Shown: piece by piece, positions 7,479-16,167 of the stretch | Position numbering within the stretch: the first letter of the stretch is position 1 | How the letters are laid out: the number at the start of each line of letters is the position of its first letter | Notes under the pieces: model-generated | Database searches by the model: none | The model's input: the letters and a program-made list of their open reading frames with translations, nothing else | Told to the model about the DNA's origin: nothing | From: a bacterium | GTDB lineage: Bacteria > Campylobacterota > Campylobacteria > Campylobacterales > Sulfurimonadaceae | Direction of reading: 5' to 3' | NCBI GenBank assembly: GCA_018825665.1 | Contig: JAHJEG010000037.1 | Coordinates: 1-64,000 of the forward strand | Length of the DNA: 64,000 bases | Translations under genes and position numbers: made by a program

Positions 7479-8870
7479 TTATAGTTTACATATACCCTCT
7501 ATTAAGTCATCCGGTGTAAGAGAAAAATCAGCGCCTTCAAAATCCAGAGCCAGTCTGGCATGTGCAAGCGAAGCATTTTTTGCGGCCTCAAGAGGTTCGT
7601 ATCCCTGAGCCAGAAGTGCCCCAATCAGGCCGCTGAGAACATCTCCGCTTCCCCCTTTTGCAAGGACAGACGTGCCATGGGGGTTAATAAAGAATTCATC
7701 CCCTTTTGCAATAATCACGTTCGCACCTTTTAAAAGAAGGGTGGCATGTGGAAATCTCAAACAAAACTCCTCCACATATCTAAAACGGTTCTTTTGCAAA
7801 GTATCCACGCTGATATTTGCTATCTCCGTTTGTTTCAAAAGAGCAGTGAATTCTTTGGCATGTGGAGTCAGGACTATATTTTTTCTCTCCAGTATTTCTC
7901 TGAGTATCGGCATGTGGAAAATATCTGCATCTGCGACAAGAGGAAGCCAGTTATCCAAAAAAGTCTCCAGTTCCAAATCGCTAAACTCATCGCCCAAACC
8001 CATTCCCAAGGCCAGTGCCGTCGTATTTGCCGGAAGCTCATGCGAGTACATTATGCTTTGAGGGATTATCTCATCTTCAAATCCCACCAGAGTGACCAGA
8101 CCTGCTCCAAATCTAAGCGCGGTTTTTGCACTCATGATACTTGCTCCGGCTTTGTTTCCACATGCCAGGGCAAGATGTCCGAAACTGCCTTTATGAGAGT
8201 TCTTTGCCCTTCTGTATGGCAATTTCAAATCATCCATATCAAGCAGATTCCAGTCGCTCTTTGTCTCATATATCTCTCTGGATATTCCAAGGTCAATCAC
8301 TTTTATCTCACCGACAAAATCTTTCGCCTCATCCAAAAACATACTTTTCTTTAAAGCGCCCATGGTAAGCGAGACATCTGCGACAAAGGTTTCTCCGGCG
8401 CATTCGCCGTTTGCCCGTAAGCCGGAGGGAACATCACAGGCGATCTTGAAAGCCTTGAGCGCATTCATCTTTTTCATGATTGCTGAAAGCTCCTCACTAA
8501 ACTCACCCTCAAAACCTGTACCCACAAAAGCATCCACCAAGACATCGCAATCGACAAGTTCCCGGCATGTGGAAACTCCGAGGGCTTTATTGCGCCTCTC
8601 CTGCAAAAGCGCCATCTTTGACTTGGGCTCTTTGATATGAAAGATACAGACATCATAATCGCCATGCAGCAGTCGTGCAGCAGCAAGGCCGTCTGCACCG
8701 TTGTTTGCACTTCCACATGCCAGGATTATTTTGGAACCAAAAGCAAAATGATCGCGTATATACCCGGCTATGCCGTTTGCCGCATGCTCCATCAGGATAT
8801 CCTCGCTCAGGGCAAATTCCCCGTAGCATCTCTCATCAAGTGAAGAAACCTCGTCAAAGAGTTTTTGCAT
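7479..8870 (-). CDS. nnrD: Bifunctional NAD(P)H-hydrate epimerase/dehydratase
   Basis: A 463-residue fusion repairing damaged nicotinamide cofactors. The N-terminal YjeF_N domain (about 1-205, with CGSANNGADGLAAARLL) epimerises NAD(P)HX. The C-terminal ribokinase-like domain (about 215-463) dehydrates S-NAD(P)HX using ADP or ATP; it carries KGGSGDVLSGLIGALLAQG with the catalytic Asp. The arrangement matches E. coli NnrD (YjeF). The gene ends four bases before the start region of an upstream ATP-binding protein gene, so the two are probably co-transcribed. It contains an exceptional cluster of the GGCATGTGGAA word: exact at 7743, 7909, 8156, 8564 and 8711, with one-mismatch copies at 7557 and 7857. 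Confidence 0.95.
   Translation of the reverse strand: MQKLFDEVSSLDERCYGEFALSEDILMEHAANGIAGYIRDHFAFGSKIILACGSANNGADGLAAARLLHGDYDVCIFHIKEPKSKMALLQERRNKALGVSTCRELVDCDVLVDAFVGTGFEGEFSEELSAIMKKMNALKAFKIACDVPSGLRANGECAGETFVADVSLTMGALKKSMFLDEAKDFVGEIKVIDLGISREIYETKSDWNLLDMDDLKLPYRRAKNSHKGSFGHLALACGNKAGASIMSAKTALRFGAGLVTLVGFEDEIIPQSIMYSHELPANTTALALGMGLGDEFSDLELETFLDNWLPLVADADIFHMPILREILERKNIVLTPHAKEFTALLKQTEIANISVDTLQKNRFRYVEEFCLRFPHATLLLKGANVIIAKGDEFFINPHGTSVLAKGGSGDVLSGLIGALLAQGYEPLEAAKNASLAHARLALDFEGADFSLTPDDLIEGICKL
7743..8721. repeat. Dense cluster of GGCATGTGGAA words in nnrD
   Basis: Five exact copies in both orientations plus one single-mismatch copy (7857) lie within 1 kb of coding sequence, with a further variant (GGCATGTGCAA) at 7557. 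The copies fall in more than one reading frame, giving for example FHMP, ACG and STC peptides. This points to selection on the DNA rather than on the protein. Confidence 0.85.
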
Positions 8871-8873
8871 CGC

Positions 8874-9608
8874 TTATTCTTCGAATCTGTATTCGTCGAT
8901 TTGAACAAAATCACTTCTGATATCGCTAAATAAAAGCGTGCGGTGTGCTGTTCTTTGTTGGTGAAAAAAGATATTCTTCTGAAGAGTTTTCAGTCTTGCC
9001 GTATTGAAGTAGTCCAGATTGGAACATTTTCCAAGATACAAGAATGTGAATAAAAGCTTTACCTGCTGACTTTCAAAAGTGCTGTGAGGCTGTGCAAGAA
9101 AGGTAAATCCGTATTTCATAAGGTTTGAAAAAGACAGCATATATAATAAAAAGTCTTCAAATTTCGTATAAAACCCGTTTAGGTTTTCAATATCGTGAAA
9201 GAAGTAGTAATAATTTTCTACCAGGTCTTTTTGCCCTATCGTTTGGGAAAGTTTACTTTTTAAATCTTTTTTATTGGAAAAATATTTAGGATTCGCAGCC
9301 ATGTATATATGTTTTTTCTCTTGGATCAACTTGGCTAATTCCTCCTCAAACGCCGCACTTTCTTCAAATCGTATGTAGTTAAAATGCTCGTCTTTGTATC
9401 TTATCTCAATCTCGTCTTCATTGGAATCCGAAAAATCCAGGTACAGAGTAGGCACCTCATTGTCCATTACAAAGTTTCGAATCTTACACGCCAGATTCGT
9501 CTTGCCTGCCCCTTCTTCCGCCAGAATCAGCGTGTTGTACTCAAGCATCCTTTTTTCGATTTTAAACACATCGATACTGCTCATGTATCTTCCCAATTTA
9601 TTTCTCAT
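8874..9608 (-). CDS. Uncharacterised P-loop ATP-binding protein
   Basis: I do not recognise a named family. The protein (about 244 residues from the start chosen here) has a Walker A-like loop AEEGAGKTNL near residue 32 and a Walker B-like TLYLDFSD about 30 residues later. A mostly helical, Phe/Tyr-rich remainder follows. No membrane segment or signal peptide is visible. The ORF track begins at 9635, but AAGGA lies 6 nt before the ATG at 9608, the better start. The 3' end lies four bases from the nnrD start, so co-transcription is likely. By analogy with small AAA proteins it could act on DNA or a protein partner, but nothing here decides that. Confidence 0.6.
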   Translation of the reverse strand: MRNKLGRYMSSIDVFKIEKRMLEYNTLILAEEGAGKTNLACKIRNFVMDNEVPTLYLDFSDSNEDEIEIRYKDEHFNYIRFEESAAFEEELAKLIQEKKHIYMAANPKYFSNKKDLKSKLSQTIGQKDLVENYYYFFHDIENLNGFYTKFEDFLLYMLSFSNLMKYGFTFLAQPHSTFESQQVKLLFTFLYLGKCSNLDYFNTARLKTLQKNIFFHQQRTAHRTLLFSDIRSDFVQIDEYRFEE

Positions 9609-9671
9609 AGTCATCCTTAAAAATTTTCTTTTCAAATATTATATCTTATTTGTAAATACGATGTAATCATT

Positions 9672-10226
9672 TTAGCTTTTAAGCACCTGGGCAATTGCCT
9701 CGGGCATAATCTCAAACTCCAGTTCTTTTATCTTCCGGCTGAAACTCTCAAGGCTCTCATCCCCCGAGCGGATAAAGCTCTTTTGCAAAATGATCTCTCC
9801 TGCATCCAGTTCGCTGTTGACCCAGTGGACACTTACTCCGCATTCGGTATCCCCGCTTGAAAAACTCTGTTCTATCGCTTTTGCGCCCTTGTATTTCGGA
9901 AGCAGGGAGGGATGAAGATTTATCGCTTTTATATTCGAGGTGAACACCTCGCTCAGTATCCTCATAAATCCGCTAAGGACCACCAGGTCAGGCTCATAGG
10001 AGCGAATCAGCCCCACAAGTTTTGCATCAAAAGCCTCTCTGGAGTCAAAACCCGTATGGCACAGAACCTCTGTTCGTATCCCGAGGCTGCTTAATTTTTC
10101 TATCCCTTTGGCATCTGCCCTGTTTGTTATTCCACATGCCACGATACACTCTTTTTCATGCAGATTCTCTACAATATTTTGGGCATTAAACCCCTCTCCG
10201 CTAAATAATAATACTATTTTTTTCAT
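9672..10226 (-). CDS. purN: Phosphoribosylglycinamide formyltransferase PurN
   Basis: This 184-residue enzyme transfers the formyl group from 10-formyl-THF to GAR in the third step of purine synthesis. The catalytic Asn and His sit in INLHPSLLPKYKG and the catalytic Asp in NSELDAGEI, as in E. coli PurN. The nucleotide loop (LFSGEGFNAQNI) is a slightly altered form of the usual SGxGSN. It is a little short compared with about 200 residues in other bacteria but covers the whole domain. It runs divergently from kdsD. One GGCATGTGGAA word lies near its N-terminal coding part (10130). Confidence 0.93.
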   Translation of the reverse strand: MKKIVLLFSGEGFNAQNIVENLHEKECIVACGITNRADAKGIEKLSSLGIRTEVLCHTGFDSREAFDAKLVGLIRSYEPDLVVLSGFMRILSEVFTSNIKAINLHPSLLPKYKGAKAIEQSFSSGDTECGVSVHWVNSELDAGEIILQKSFIRSGDESLESFSRKIKELEFEIMPEAIAQVLKS

Positions 10227-10292
10227 TTTAAAAGTTTCCGTTTTTGTATCTGCAAATTATAGCCAATATGCCAAAAATGAAGTTAAAAAAGG

Positions 10293-10298
10293 TATAAT
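10293..10298 (+). promoter_or_regulatory. -10 box abutting the kdsD start codon
   Basis: TATAAT ends 6 nt before the kdsD ATG with no room for a ribosome site. The same spacing occurs at 5004, 16435 and 27025, predicting a leaderless transcript. Confidence 0.55.
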
Positions 10299-10304
10299 CA
10301 CACT

Positions 10305-11267
10305 ATGAATTACAAAGAGATTGCACAAGAAACACTTAACATCGAAGCACAAACTCTGCTTCAGGCTGCAAAAAACATGAATAATGTTTTTGAAGATGCC
10401 GTGAGTATGATACTTTCCTGCAAAGGCAAGCTTATAGTTACGGGTGTCGGCAAGTCTGGACTCATAGGTGCCAAGATGGCTGCGACCTTTGCCTCAACGG
10501 GGACTCCAAGCTTTTTTTTGCATCCGACCGAAGCGCTTCACGGCGACTTGGGGATGATAAGCAAAGATGACGTTGTCATAGCAATCAGCTACAGCGGAGA
10601 AAGCGAAGAACTCAGCTCGATTTTACCTCATATCAAAAGATTCGGCACTCCGCTCATAGGAATGACAAGAAGTGCAGCATCGACTCTGGGAAAATACAGC
10701 GACTTAGTCATAGACGTGATTGTGCAAAAAGAGGCATGTCCGCTGGACATAGCGCCTACAAGCTCGACCACTCTGACACTTGCGCTCGGAGATGCCCTGG
10801 CTGTGTGTCTTATGCGGGCGAGAGATTTTAAGAAGAGTGATTTTGCATCCTTTCATCCCGGAGGTGCCTTAGGCAAAAAGCTGTTTGTCAAAGTCAGCAA
10901 CCTGATGAGATATGAGGCCCTGCCGACTATCTCAAAAAATGCAAAAGTAAAAGAAGCAATCGTGAAGATCAGCGAGGGAAGACTCGGAACCGTTCTCATT
11001 ACGGATGAGGAGAATAGACTTCTAGCACTTGTCAGTGACGGCGATATTCGCCGCGCACTTTTGAGCAAAGACTTTTCACTCGATGATGAAGTTTTGAAGT
11101 ATGCTACGCAAAATCCGATGAGTATAGATGATGAAGATATGCTCGCTAGTGATGCGCTTGTGCTCATAGAAGAAAAAAAGATTCAGCTCTTGGTAATTAC
11201 AGACAAAAACAAGAGGGTAAAAGGTGTGTTGCACATCCATACCCTCATAGAAAAGGGCATATCATAA
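10305..11267 (+). CDS. kdsD: D-arabinose-5-phosphate isomerase KdsD
   Basis: The 320-residue cytoplasmic enzyme of the KpsF/GutQ family converts ribulose 5-phosphate to arabinose 5-phosphate, the first step to Kdo of lipopolysaccharide. An N-terminal SIS domain (about 35-180) holds GVGKSGLIGAKMAATFASTG and HPTEALHGDLGM. Two CBS domains (about 205-320) follow. Its stop overlaps the next start (rluB), beginning a tight four-gene run kdsD-rluB-yjbQ-rarA. The promoter lies directly against the start codon, so translation is probably leaderless. Confidence 0.93.
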   Translation: MNYKEIAQETLNIEAQTLLQAAKNMNNVFEDAVSMILSCKGKLIVTGVGKSGLIGAKMAATFASTGTPSFFLHPTEALHGDLGMISKDDVVIAISYSGESEELSSILPHIKRFGTPLIGMTRSAASTLGKYSDLVIDVIVQKEACPLDIAPTSSTTLTLALGDALAVCLMRARDFKKSDFASFHPGGALGKKLFVKVSNLMRYEALPTISKNAKVKEAIVKISEGRLGTVLITDEENRLLALVSDGDIRRALLSKDFSLDDEVLKYATQNPMSIDDEDMLASDALVLIEEKKIQLLVITDKNKRVKGVLHIHTLIEKGIS

Positions 11268-12055
11268 TGCGATTAAACAAATATATAGCACACCACTCAA
11301 GTTATTCAAGAAGAGAAGCCGACAAGGCTATCGAAGCCGGATACGTAAGAGTGGACGGCGAGATACAGACAAATCTTGCCACACAGGTTGACGAGAACAA
11401 GGCCGAAGTCTGGGTGAGCGGAAAAAAGATTACCCCATCCGACAAATATACCGTGATCGTCTACAACAAACCAAAAGGGGAACTTGTAACAAAGAGCGAT
11501 CCAAGAGGCAGAAAAACTATCTACGACACGCTTGAAAAAAAATACAAGCACTTTATCCCTGTCGGAAGACTTGACTATGCTACTGAAGGCGTACTTCTTC
11601 TGACGGACGCATCCAAGGTCGCAGCAGCGCTTATGACCTCAAATCTGGAACGCATCTACAAGGTCAAGATAAAAGGTCCTATCACTCCCGAAATGGAAGC
11701 GGCCATGCTAAACGGTCTTGAACTTAAAGACGCGACTGCCGGCGGACATGAAAAAAGCGATATCACCTCTATGACCTTTGCGCCCTTTATAGGATACAAG
11801 ATTCAAAAGAGCGAGCATAACTACTCTGTTTTAAAAATAGCCATCAGCGAGGGTCAAAATCGCGAGATCAGAAGATTTTTCGCACACTTTGGAGCAGAGG
11901 TGGCTGACCTTAAACGTGTAAGCTTTGCCGAGATTGAGTTAAACAATCTTCCTACAGGCAAATCAAGATTTTTGACCAGAAGCGAATACTCGGCACTGTT
12001 CACATTTTTAAAAGAAGAGAATAAAAAAGCAAAAGAAAGAGGAGAAAAACGATGA
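11267..12055 (+). CDS. rluB: Ribosomal large-subunit pseudouridine synthase, RluB/RsuA family
   Basis: A 262-residue protein with an N-terminal S4 RNA-binding domain (LNKYIAHHSSYSRREADK, residues 3-20) and an RsuA/RluB/RluE/RluF catalytic domain. The catalytic aspartate is D103 in VGRLDYATEGVLLLTD. RluB-type enzymes modify 23S rRNA near position 2605. The exact target within the RsuA/RluB group cannot be decided from sequence alone. It overlaps kdsD by one base and yjbQ by four, so translation is coupled. Confidence 0.85.
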   Translation: MRLNKYIAHHSSYSRREADKAIEAGYVRVDGEIQTNLATQVDENKAEVWVSGKKITPSDKYTVIVYNKPKGELVTKSDPRGRKTIYDTLEKKYKHFIPVGRLDYATEGVLLLTDASKVAAALMTSNLERIYKVKIKGPITPEMEAAMLNGLELKDATAGGHEKSDITSMTFAPFIGYKIQKSEHNYSVLKIAISEGQNREIRRFFAHFGAEVADLKRVSFAEIELNNLPTGKSRFLTRSEYSALFTFLKEENKKAKERGEKR

Positions 12056-12450
12056 AAAAAATGAAGTTTCCAACGAGTCACAAAACACAATTAATGGATA
12101 TAAGCAAAGAGGTGAACGAGGCTGTAATCACTTCAGGTATAAAAGATGGGATCTGCGTGATTTTCACTCCCCATACCACTTCAAGCATCTTTATGTTTGA
12201 AAACCAGGACCCTGCTCTTCGCCGTGACCTTTTAAATGCGCTTAACCGTGTTGCACCCAATGATGTGGAATACCTTCATTCAGGCGGAAATGCAGCCGCT
12301 CACCTGAAAAGCTCTCGTATGGGTAATTCGGTCAGTATCCCTGTTGTAAACGCAAAGCCTACAATCGGTCAATGGCAGGGTGTATTTTTCGGCGAATTTG
12401 ACGGCCCAAGACAAGAGCGGGAAGTGTATATAAAAGTCATAGCCGGATAA
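12052..12450 (+). CDS. yjbQ: YjbQ/UPF0047 family protein
   Basis: A 132-residue member of the UPF0047 family, with the conserved FTPHTTSSIFMFENQDPALRRD and LKSSRMGNSVSIPV segments. E. coli YjbQ shows weak thiamin-phosphate synthase activity and the family is annotated as secondary thiamin-phosphate synthase, but the physiological role is unsettled. The histidines of HTT and YLHSGGNAAAHLK are probably the conserved metal or phosphate site. The start ATG overlaps the rluB stop (ATGA). Confidence 0.88.
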   Translation: MKKMKFPTSHKTQLMDISKEVNEAVITSGIKDGICVIFTPHTTSSIFMFENQDPALRRDLLNALNRVAPNDVEYLHSGGNAAAHLKSSRMGNSVSIPVVNAKPTIGQWQGVFFGEFDGPRQEREVYIKVIAG

Positions 12451-12457
12451 GTCTACT

Positions 12458-13636
12458 TTGGCGGACTTCACACAACTCCTTCGTCCCACCAGCTTTGATG
12501 CCCTGGTCGGGCAAGAACACCTAAGCTCCAAAAATGCCCCTTTGCGTACTCTTTGTGAAAAAAATGTCCTGGGACATAGTTTTTTTTACGGACCGGCGGG
12601 ATGCGGGAAAACATCTATAGCAAGAATTATTGCAAAAAGTATGGAGCTTCCCTTTTACGAATTCAATGCCACCTCGCTAAAGATAGAACAGCTCAGAAAA
12701 ATCTTTGAACAATACAAAAATGCCCTGCAAAAACCGCTTATATTCATAGATGAAGTGCACAGACTCGCAAAAAACCAGCAAGAAGTCCTGCTCCCCGTCA
12801 TGGAAAACAATTCCGTTCTCATCATAGGTGCTTCAACCGAAAATCCTTTCTTTTCACTTACTTCGGCAATTCGTTCCCGTTCTATGCTTTTTGAGATAAA
12901 GCATATCTCCAATGAATCGCTCGAAATATTGGTTCAAAAGGCATTTGCACATGCCAAAATCAGTTGTGATGAAGATGCGAAAGAGTATCTCATAGCAAGC
13001 AGCGGAGGCGATGCCAGAAGCATGCTCAAGCTTTTGGAGTTTGCCTCGAACATCAGCACACATATCACACTCGATATCTTAAAGTCTCTTCGCCCAAATG
13101 CACTGAGTACAGGAAGCAGCGAAGCGGGTGTGCATTATGATTTGGCAAGCGCGATGATTAAGTCCATAAGGGGCTCAGATGCAGATGCTGCGGTGTATTA
13201 TCTGGCCCGTCTGATAGACGGCGGAGAGAGTGCCGAATTTATCGCCAGACGCCTTGTAATTCTCGCCAGCGAAGATGTGGGAAATGCCAATCCCCAAGCG
13301 CTCACGCTCTGCACCTCTGCAATGACCGGAGTCTCCAAGATAGGTTATCCCGAAGCCAGAATCATATTATCCCAGGCGGTTCTATATCTTTGCGCCTCTC
13401 CAAAGTCCAACTCCGCATATCTGGCAATCAATGCCGCACTTCATGCCGTCCGTGGTGGGGTGATGCTCGATATTCCAGAACATATCAAACAAAACGGAAG
13501 CGGCTATATGTATCCGCATGATTTTGGCGGCTATATAAAGCAGGACTATCTCTCAAAAACGATGCATTTCGTAGAATTTAAAGAGATCGGATATGAGAAA
13601 AAAATGAAAGAATGGTATGAGGAGATACGAAAGTAA
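12458..13636 (+). CDS. rarA: Replication-associated recombination protein A (RarA/MgsA)
   Basis: A 392-residue AAA+ ATPase related to clamp loaders and eukaryotic WRNIP1, acting at stalled replication forks. It begins with the typical LLRPTSFDALVGQEHL. Walker A is GPAGCGKTS (45-53), Walker B is IFIDEVHR, and the C-terminal oligomerisation region follows. The reading frame opens with a TTG codon, accepted because family similarity begins there and no ATG fits; no strong ribosome site is visible. It lies eight bases after yjbQ as the last gene of the kdsD run. Confidence 0.92.
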   Translation: MADFTQLLRPTSFDALVGQEHLSSKNAPLRTLCEKNVLGHSFFYGPAGCGKTSIARIIAKSMELPFYEFNATSLKIEQLRKIFEQYKNALQKPLIFIDEVHRLAKNQQEVLLPVMENNSVLIIGASTENPFFSLTSAIRSRSMLFEIKHISNESLEILVQKAFAHAKISCDEDAKEYLIASSGGDARSMLKLLEFASNISTHITLDILKSLRPNALSTGSSEAGVHYDLASAMIKSIRGSDADAAVYYLARLIDGGESAEFIARRLVILASEDVGNANPQALTLCTSAMTGVSKIGYPEARIILSQAVLYLCASPKSNSAYLAINAALHAVRGGVMLDIPEHIKQNGSGYMYPHDFGGYIKQDYLSKTMHFVEFKEIGYEKKMKEWYEEIRK

Positions 13637-13690
13637 TCCTTTTTTATGGAATTTTATATAAATTAAGATACAATTTATGCAATAAATCAA

Positions 13691-13704
13691 GAGGGGTTTT
13701 TTTT
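13691..13704 (+). promoter_or_regulatory. Ribosome site followed by a T8 tract
   Basis: GAGGGG is separated from the ATG at 13705 by eight T residues. A homopolymer as the entire spacer means slippage would change ribosome-site spacing without touching the protein. A likely -10 box (TACAAT) is at 13669-13674. Confidence 0.5.
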
Positions 13705-13998
13705 ATGGAAATTTCAATATATTCAAATACAGCTACAATCAAAGGCAACATAAAAAGCATCGGTGATTTTCAAGCCATAAAGAGCGCTATAGACGCTCTG
13801 GTCCTTAAAAACAAAAGTATTGTCCTGCTTATTCCCGATTCACTCTCAATCACCTCCTCTGTCATCGGTTATCTCAACAAACTTGTATTAAAAGACCGTG
13901 TTACAATCGATATGAGAGTCGGTAATGAGTCACTCATTGATCTGCTGAACGATTTAAATTTGACCTCAACACTTAATGCGAGAAGACTCAAAGTTTAA
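13705..13998 (+). CDS. STAS-like anti-sigma-factor antagonist
   Basis: A 97-residue protein with the size and alternating strand-helix pattern of STAS domains. A segment at about 46-57 (PDSLSITSSVIGYL) is placed like the phosphorylated serine loop of SpoIIAA/RsbV proteins. In such systems a kinase phosphorylates the serine and a PP2C phosphatase reverses it, switching partners. The next gene encodes both activities in one polypeptide and overlaps this one by a single base (TAATG), so the two are almost certainly partners. Which output they control is not shown in the window. Confidence 0.7.
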   Translation: MEISIYSNTATIKGNIKSIGDFQAIKSAIDALVLKNKSIVLLIPDSLSITSSVIGYLNKLVLKDRVTIDMRVGNESLIDLLNDLNLTSTLNARRLKV

Positions 13999-15671
13999 TG
14001 TCTAACAATACTGCCTTAGAGTATGCCAAATCTTTAAAGCTCTTATGCATTACCGACAACATGGAGAATAAAGATTTTTATTCTGCTGTTTTTGAAGAGT
14101 TGATCCCGACAATCTTCTTTGCAAATGAGAGCGAAGATATTCTTCAAATATTTAGTGACAACGACAGTGACCTCATACTGCTGGATTACACTATTTTAAA
14201 AACAGAAGACTTAAATCTGGTGCAAAAAATCAGAAAGACAAACAAAAGCATTCCTATAATCCTGGTGAGCGACACAAAGGATGCCGACATACTCATCAGA
14301 GCCCTCAATCTCAATGTCACCCATTTTATCAAAAAACCTTTGCAGATACATGAACTCCTGAATATTATCGGTGAGGATACAAAAAATCTAATCTCCAACA
14401 GATATATCCAAGATAAGCAACACGACAAGATGGAAATTCTCGAACAAAAGGACAAATACAGCCTGTATCAGGAAGATCTAGCCTTTCAAAAAGAACTAAA
14501 CATCCTCAGAAACGACTACTACTACCAGATGATAGACTCCAAATGCAGCTCTCTTGTCGACCTGCTGTATAAACCTTTGGATATCATCAGCGGAGATTCT
14601 TATTCTGCCAGAAAAATAGATAAAAATACCACACTGTATCTTATCGTTGATGGGATGGGAAAAGGCTTGTCCGCTTCCCTGAGTTCTATGCTTATGACCT
14701 CCTATATAAATCACACCGTAGACAAAATGAAAAAAAATGAGAGTTTTAATTTTTATTCCCTCATAGAAGAATCGATAGAATATATCAGGCCTATTTTGCT
14801 TGAAGAGGAAGCTCTTGCCATAGACTATATACTTATAGACAGTCTTAATGATACAATGGAGTATTCAAAATTTGCCATGCCTGTAGCATTACTGCAGGAT
14901 ACGCATTATAAAATCACAAAAGTAAAATCAAACAACCCTCCACTAAGTAAATATACAGACAATTTTAAACTCTCAAAGATAAGCACTGCCGATATTTTTA
15001 AATTTTTATTTTACAGTGACGGCCTTGTGGAGTGCGATACATACGACAATGAGAAAACCTACGCATCTTTTATAGAAGAAGACTTTTTGGACTCTTTTAC
15101 AAAAGAGGAGCTCAAAGAAAAACTCTTTGAGAGAATCACGGCACAAGAGGATGACATAACACTTATCTTTATAAACAGTTCCACATGTACGCACAACGTC
15201 GTAGCCAAAAAAAGCTTTGAGAGTACCCTGGAGAGTGTGGATGAAGCAAATGAATGGTACGAGCAAGAATGGAATCTGCTCAACGCAAAGAATGAAAGCA
15301 GATACAAATCAGGCGTAGTTTTTACAGAGCTCTTTATGAATGCCTATGAACACGGCAATCTTGGTATTGGCTCGATTGAGAAAAACGCTCTTTTAGAAAA
15401 TGACACCTACTTTGATACGCTCCAAAAGATGGAAAAAACATGCTCCAAAAAGATTACAGTGAGTATAAACAAGGTTCACTACAAGGCATCTACCTATATA
15501 AGCACTCAAATAACGGACGAGGGTGATGGTTTTGACACACAGATATTGAGCACGATATTCAGGAACTCACATACTTTTAACGGAAGGGGTGTTTTTGTAT
15601 CAAGACAATCGTCTTTGGGGATTTATTATAATTCGAAGGGAAATTCAGTTTTATACCTGAATAAGATTTAA
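13998..15671 (+). CDS. Response regulator with PP2C phosphatase and RsbW-like kinase domains
   Basis: The 557-residue protein has an N-terminal receiver domain (about 12-125; LILLDYTIL holds the phospho-acceptor Asp) and a linker helix. A SpoIIE/RsbU-type PP2C domain follows (about 185-395), with metal ligands in SGDSYSA, VDGMGKG, SDGLVE and DDITL. A C-terminal GHKL kinase domain (about 430-557) has N-box ELFMNAYEHGN and ATP-lid DEGDGFD. It could thus both dephosphorylate and phosphorylate the STAS partner, with phosphorylation of the receiver deciding the balance. The closest architecture I know is Vibrio SypE, which has the same three domain types in another order. No cognate histidine kinase is adjacent. 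Confidence 0.82.
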   Translation: MSNNTALEYAKSLKLLCITDNMENKDFYSAVFEELIPTIFFANESEDILQIFSDNDSDLILLDYTILKTEDLNLVQKIRKTNKSIPIILVSDTKDADILIRALNLNVTHFIKKPLQIHELLNIIGEDTKNLISNRYIQDKQHDKMEILEQKDKYSLYQEDLAFQKELNILRNDYYYQMIDSKCSSLVDLLYKPLDIISGDSYSARKIDKNTTLYLIVDGMGKGLSASLSSMLMTSYINHTVDKMKKNESFNFYSLIEESIEYIRPILLEEEALAIDYILIDSLNDTMEYSKFAMPVALLQDTHYKITKVKSNNPPLSKYTDNFKLSKISTADIFKFLFYSDGLVECDTYDNEKTYASFIEEDFLDSFTKEELKEKLFERITAQEDDITLIFINSSTCTHNVVAKKSFESTLESVDEANEWYEQEWNLLNAKNESRYKSGVVFTELFMNAYEHGNLGIGSIEKNALLENDTYFDTLQKMEKTCSKKITVSINKVHYKASTYISTQITDEGDGFDTQILSTIFRNSHTFNGRGVFVSRQSSLGIYYNSKGNSVLYLNKI

Positions 15672-15674
15672 AAA

Positions 15675-15690
15675 TTTAGCATAAGCTAAA
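15675..15690 (-). terminator. Terminator of rpmI-rplT
   Basis: On the minus strand the hairpin TTTAGC-TTAT-GCTAAA is followed by TTTTT, directly downstream of rplT. It also lies just past the end of the convergent phosphatase/kinase gene. Confidence 0.6.
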
Positions 15691-15707
15691 CCCCGGAGGG
15701 TCTAAAC

Positions 15708-16067
15708 TTATTTGCTAAGTGCTGCTTTTGAAGCTTCAGCTACAGCAGTAAATGCTGCTGCGTCATTCATCGCCATATCAGCAAGAATTTTACGGTCAAG
15801 CTCGATACCAGATTTATGAAGACCATTCATGAAAGTTGAATAGTTCATTCCGTTTAAACGACAAGCTGCATTGATACGAACGATCCATAGTTTACGGAAC
15901 TCACGTTTCTTTTGCTTACGGTCACGGAATGCGTACATCATTGAGCGCTCTAACTGCTCTTTGGCTTTTCTAAAGTGTTTACGGCGTCCGCTGTAAAAAC
16001 CTTTTGCTAATTTTAATATCTTTTTGTGTCTTCTTCTACGAACAACACCTGTTTTTACTCTTGGCAT
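15708..16067 (-). CDS. rplT: 50S ribosomal protein L20
   Basis: A 119-residue, very basic protein with the classic [19 protein letters not shown] start and the [18 protein letters not shown] and [16 protein letters not shown] signatures. L20 is an early assembly protein of the large subunit and binds 23S rRNA domain I. It follows rpmI in a two-gene operon without infC, the usual Campylobacterota arrangement. The 100-nt gap between rpmI and rplT is long enough to hold a leader structure, but I could not identify a specific L20 regulatory fold. Confidence 0.98.
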   Translation of the reverse strand: MPRVKTGVVRRRRHKKILKLAKGFYSGRRKHFRKAKEQLERSMMYAFRDRKQKKREFRKLWIVRINAACRLNGMNYSTFMNGLHKSGIELDRKILADMAMNDAAAFTAVAEASKAALSK

Positions 16068-16167
16068 ATTTTTCCTTTTTCTTTACCCAGTCACTTCTGT
16101 GATCAAGGTGCCACATCGTCGGTGGTCTTGCCCAATTAAAATTGGAGATTTATGAGTCAACTAATAA

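Noticed and set aside
7746-8354. 202-residue plus-strand ORF opposite nnrD
   Set aside because: Antisense shadow; its open length reflects codon composition of nnrD.
15181-15190. Signal-word-like TTCCACATGTA in the PP2C/kinase gene
   Set aside because: Two mismatches; kept out of the count.
16068-16167. L20 autoregulatory leader between rpmI and rplT
   Set aside because: The gap has some inverted sequence (CAATTTTAATTG) but no pseudoknot or rRNA-like fold that I could establish.
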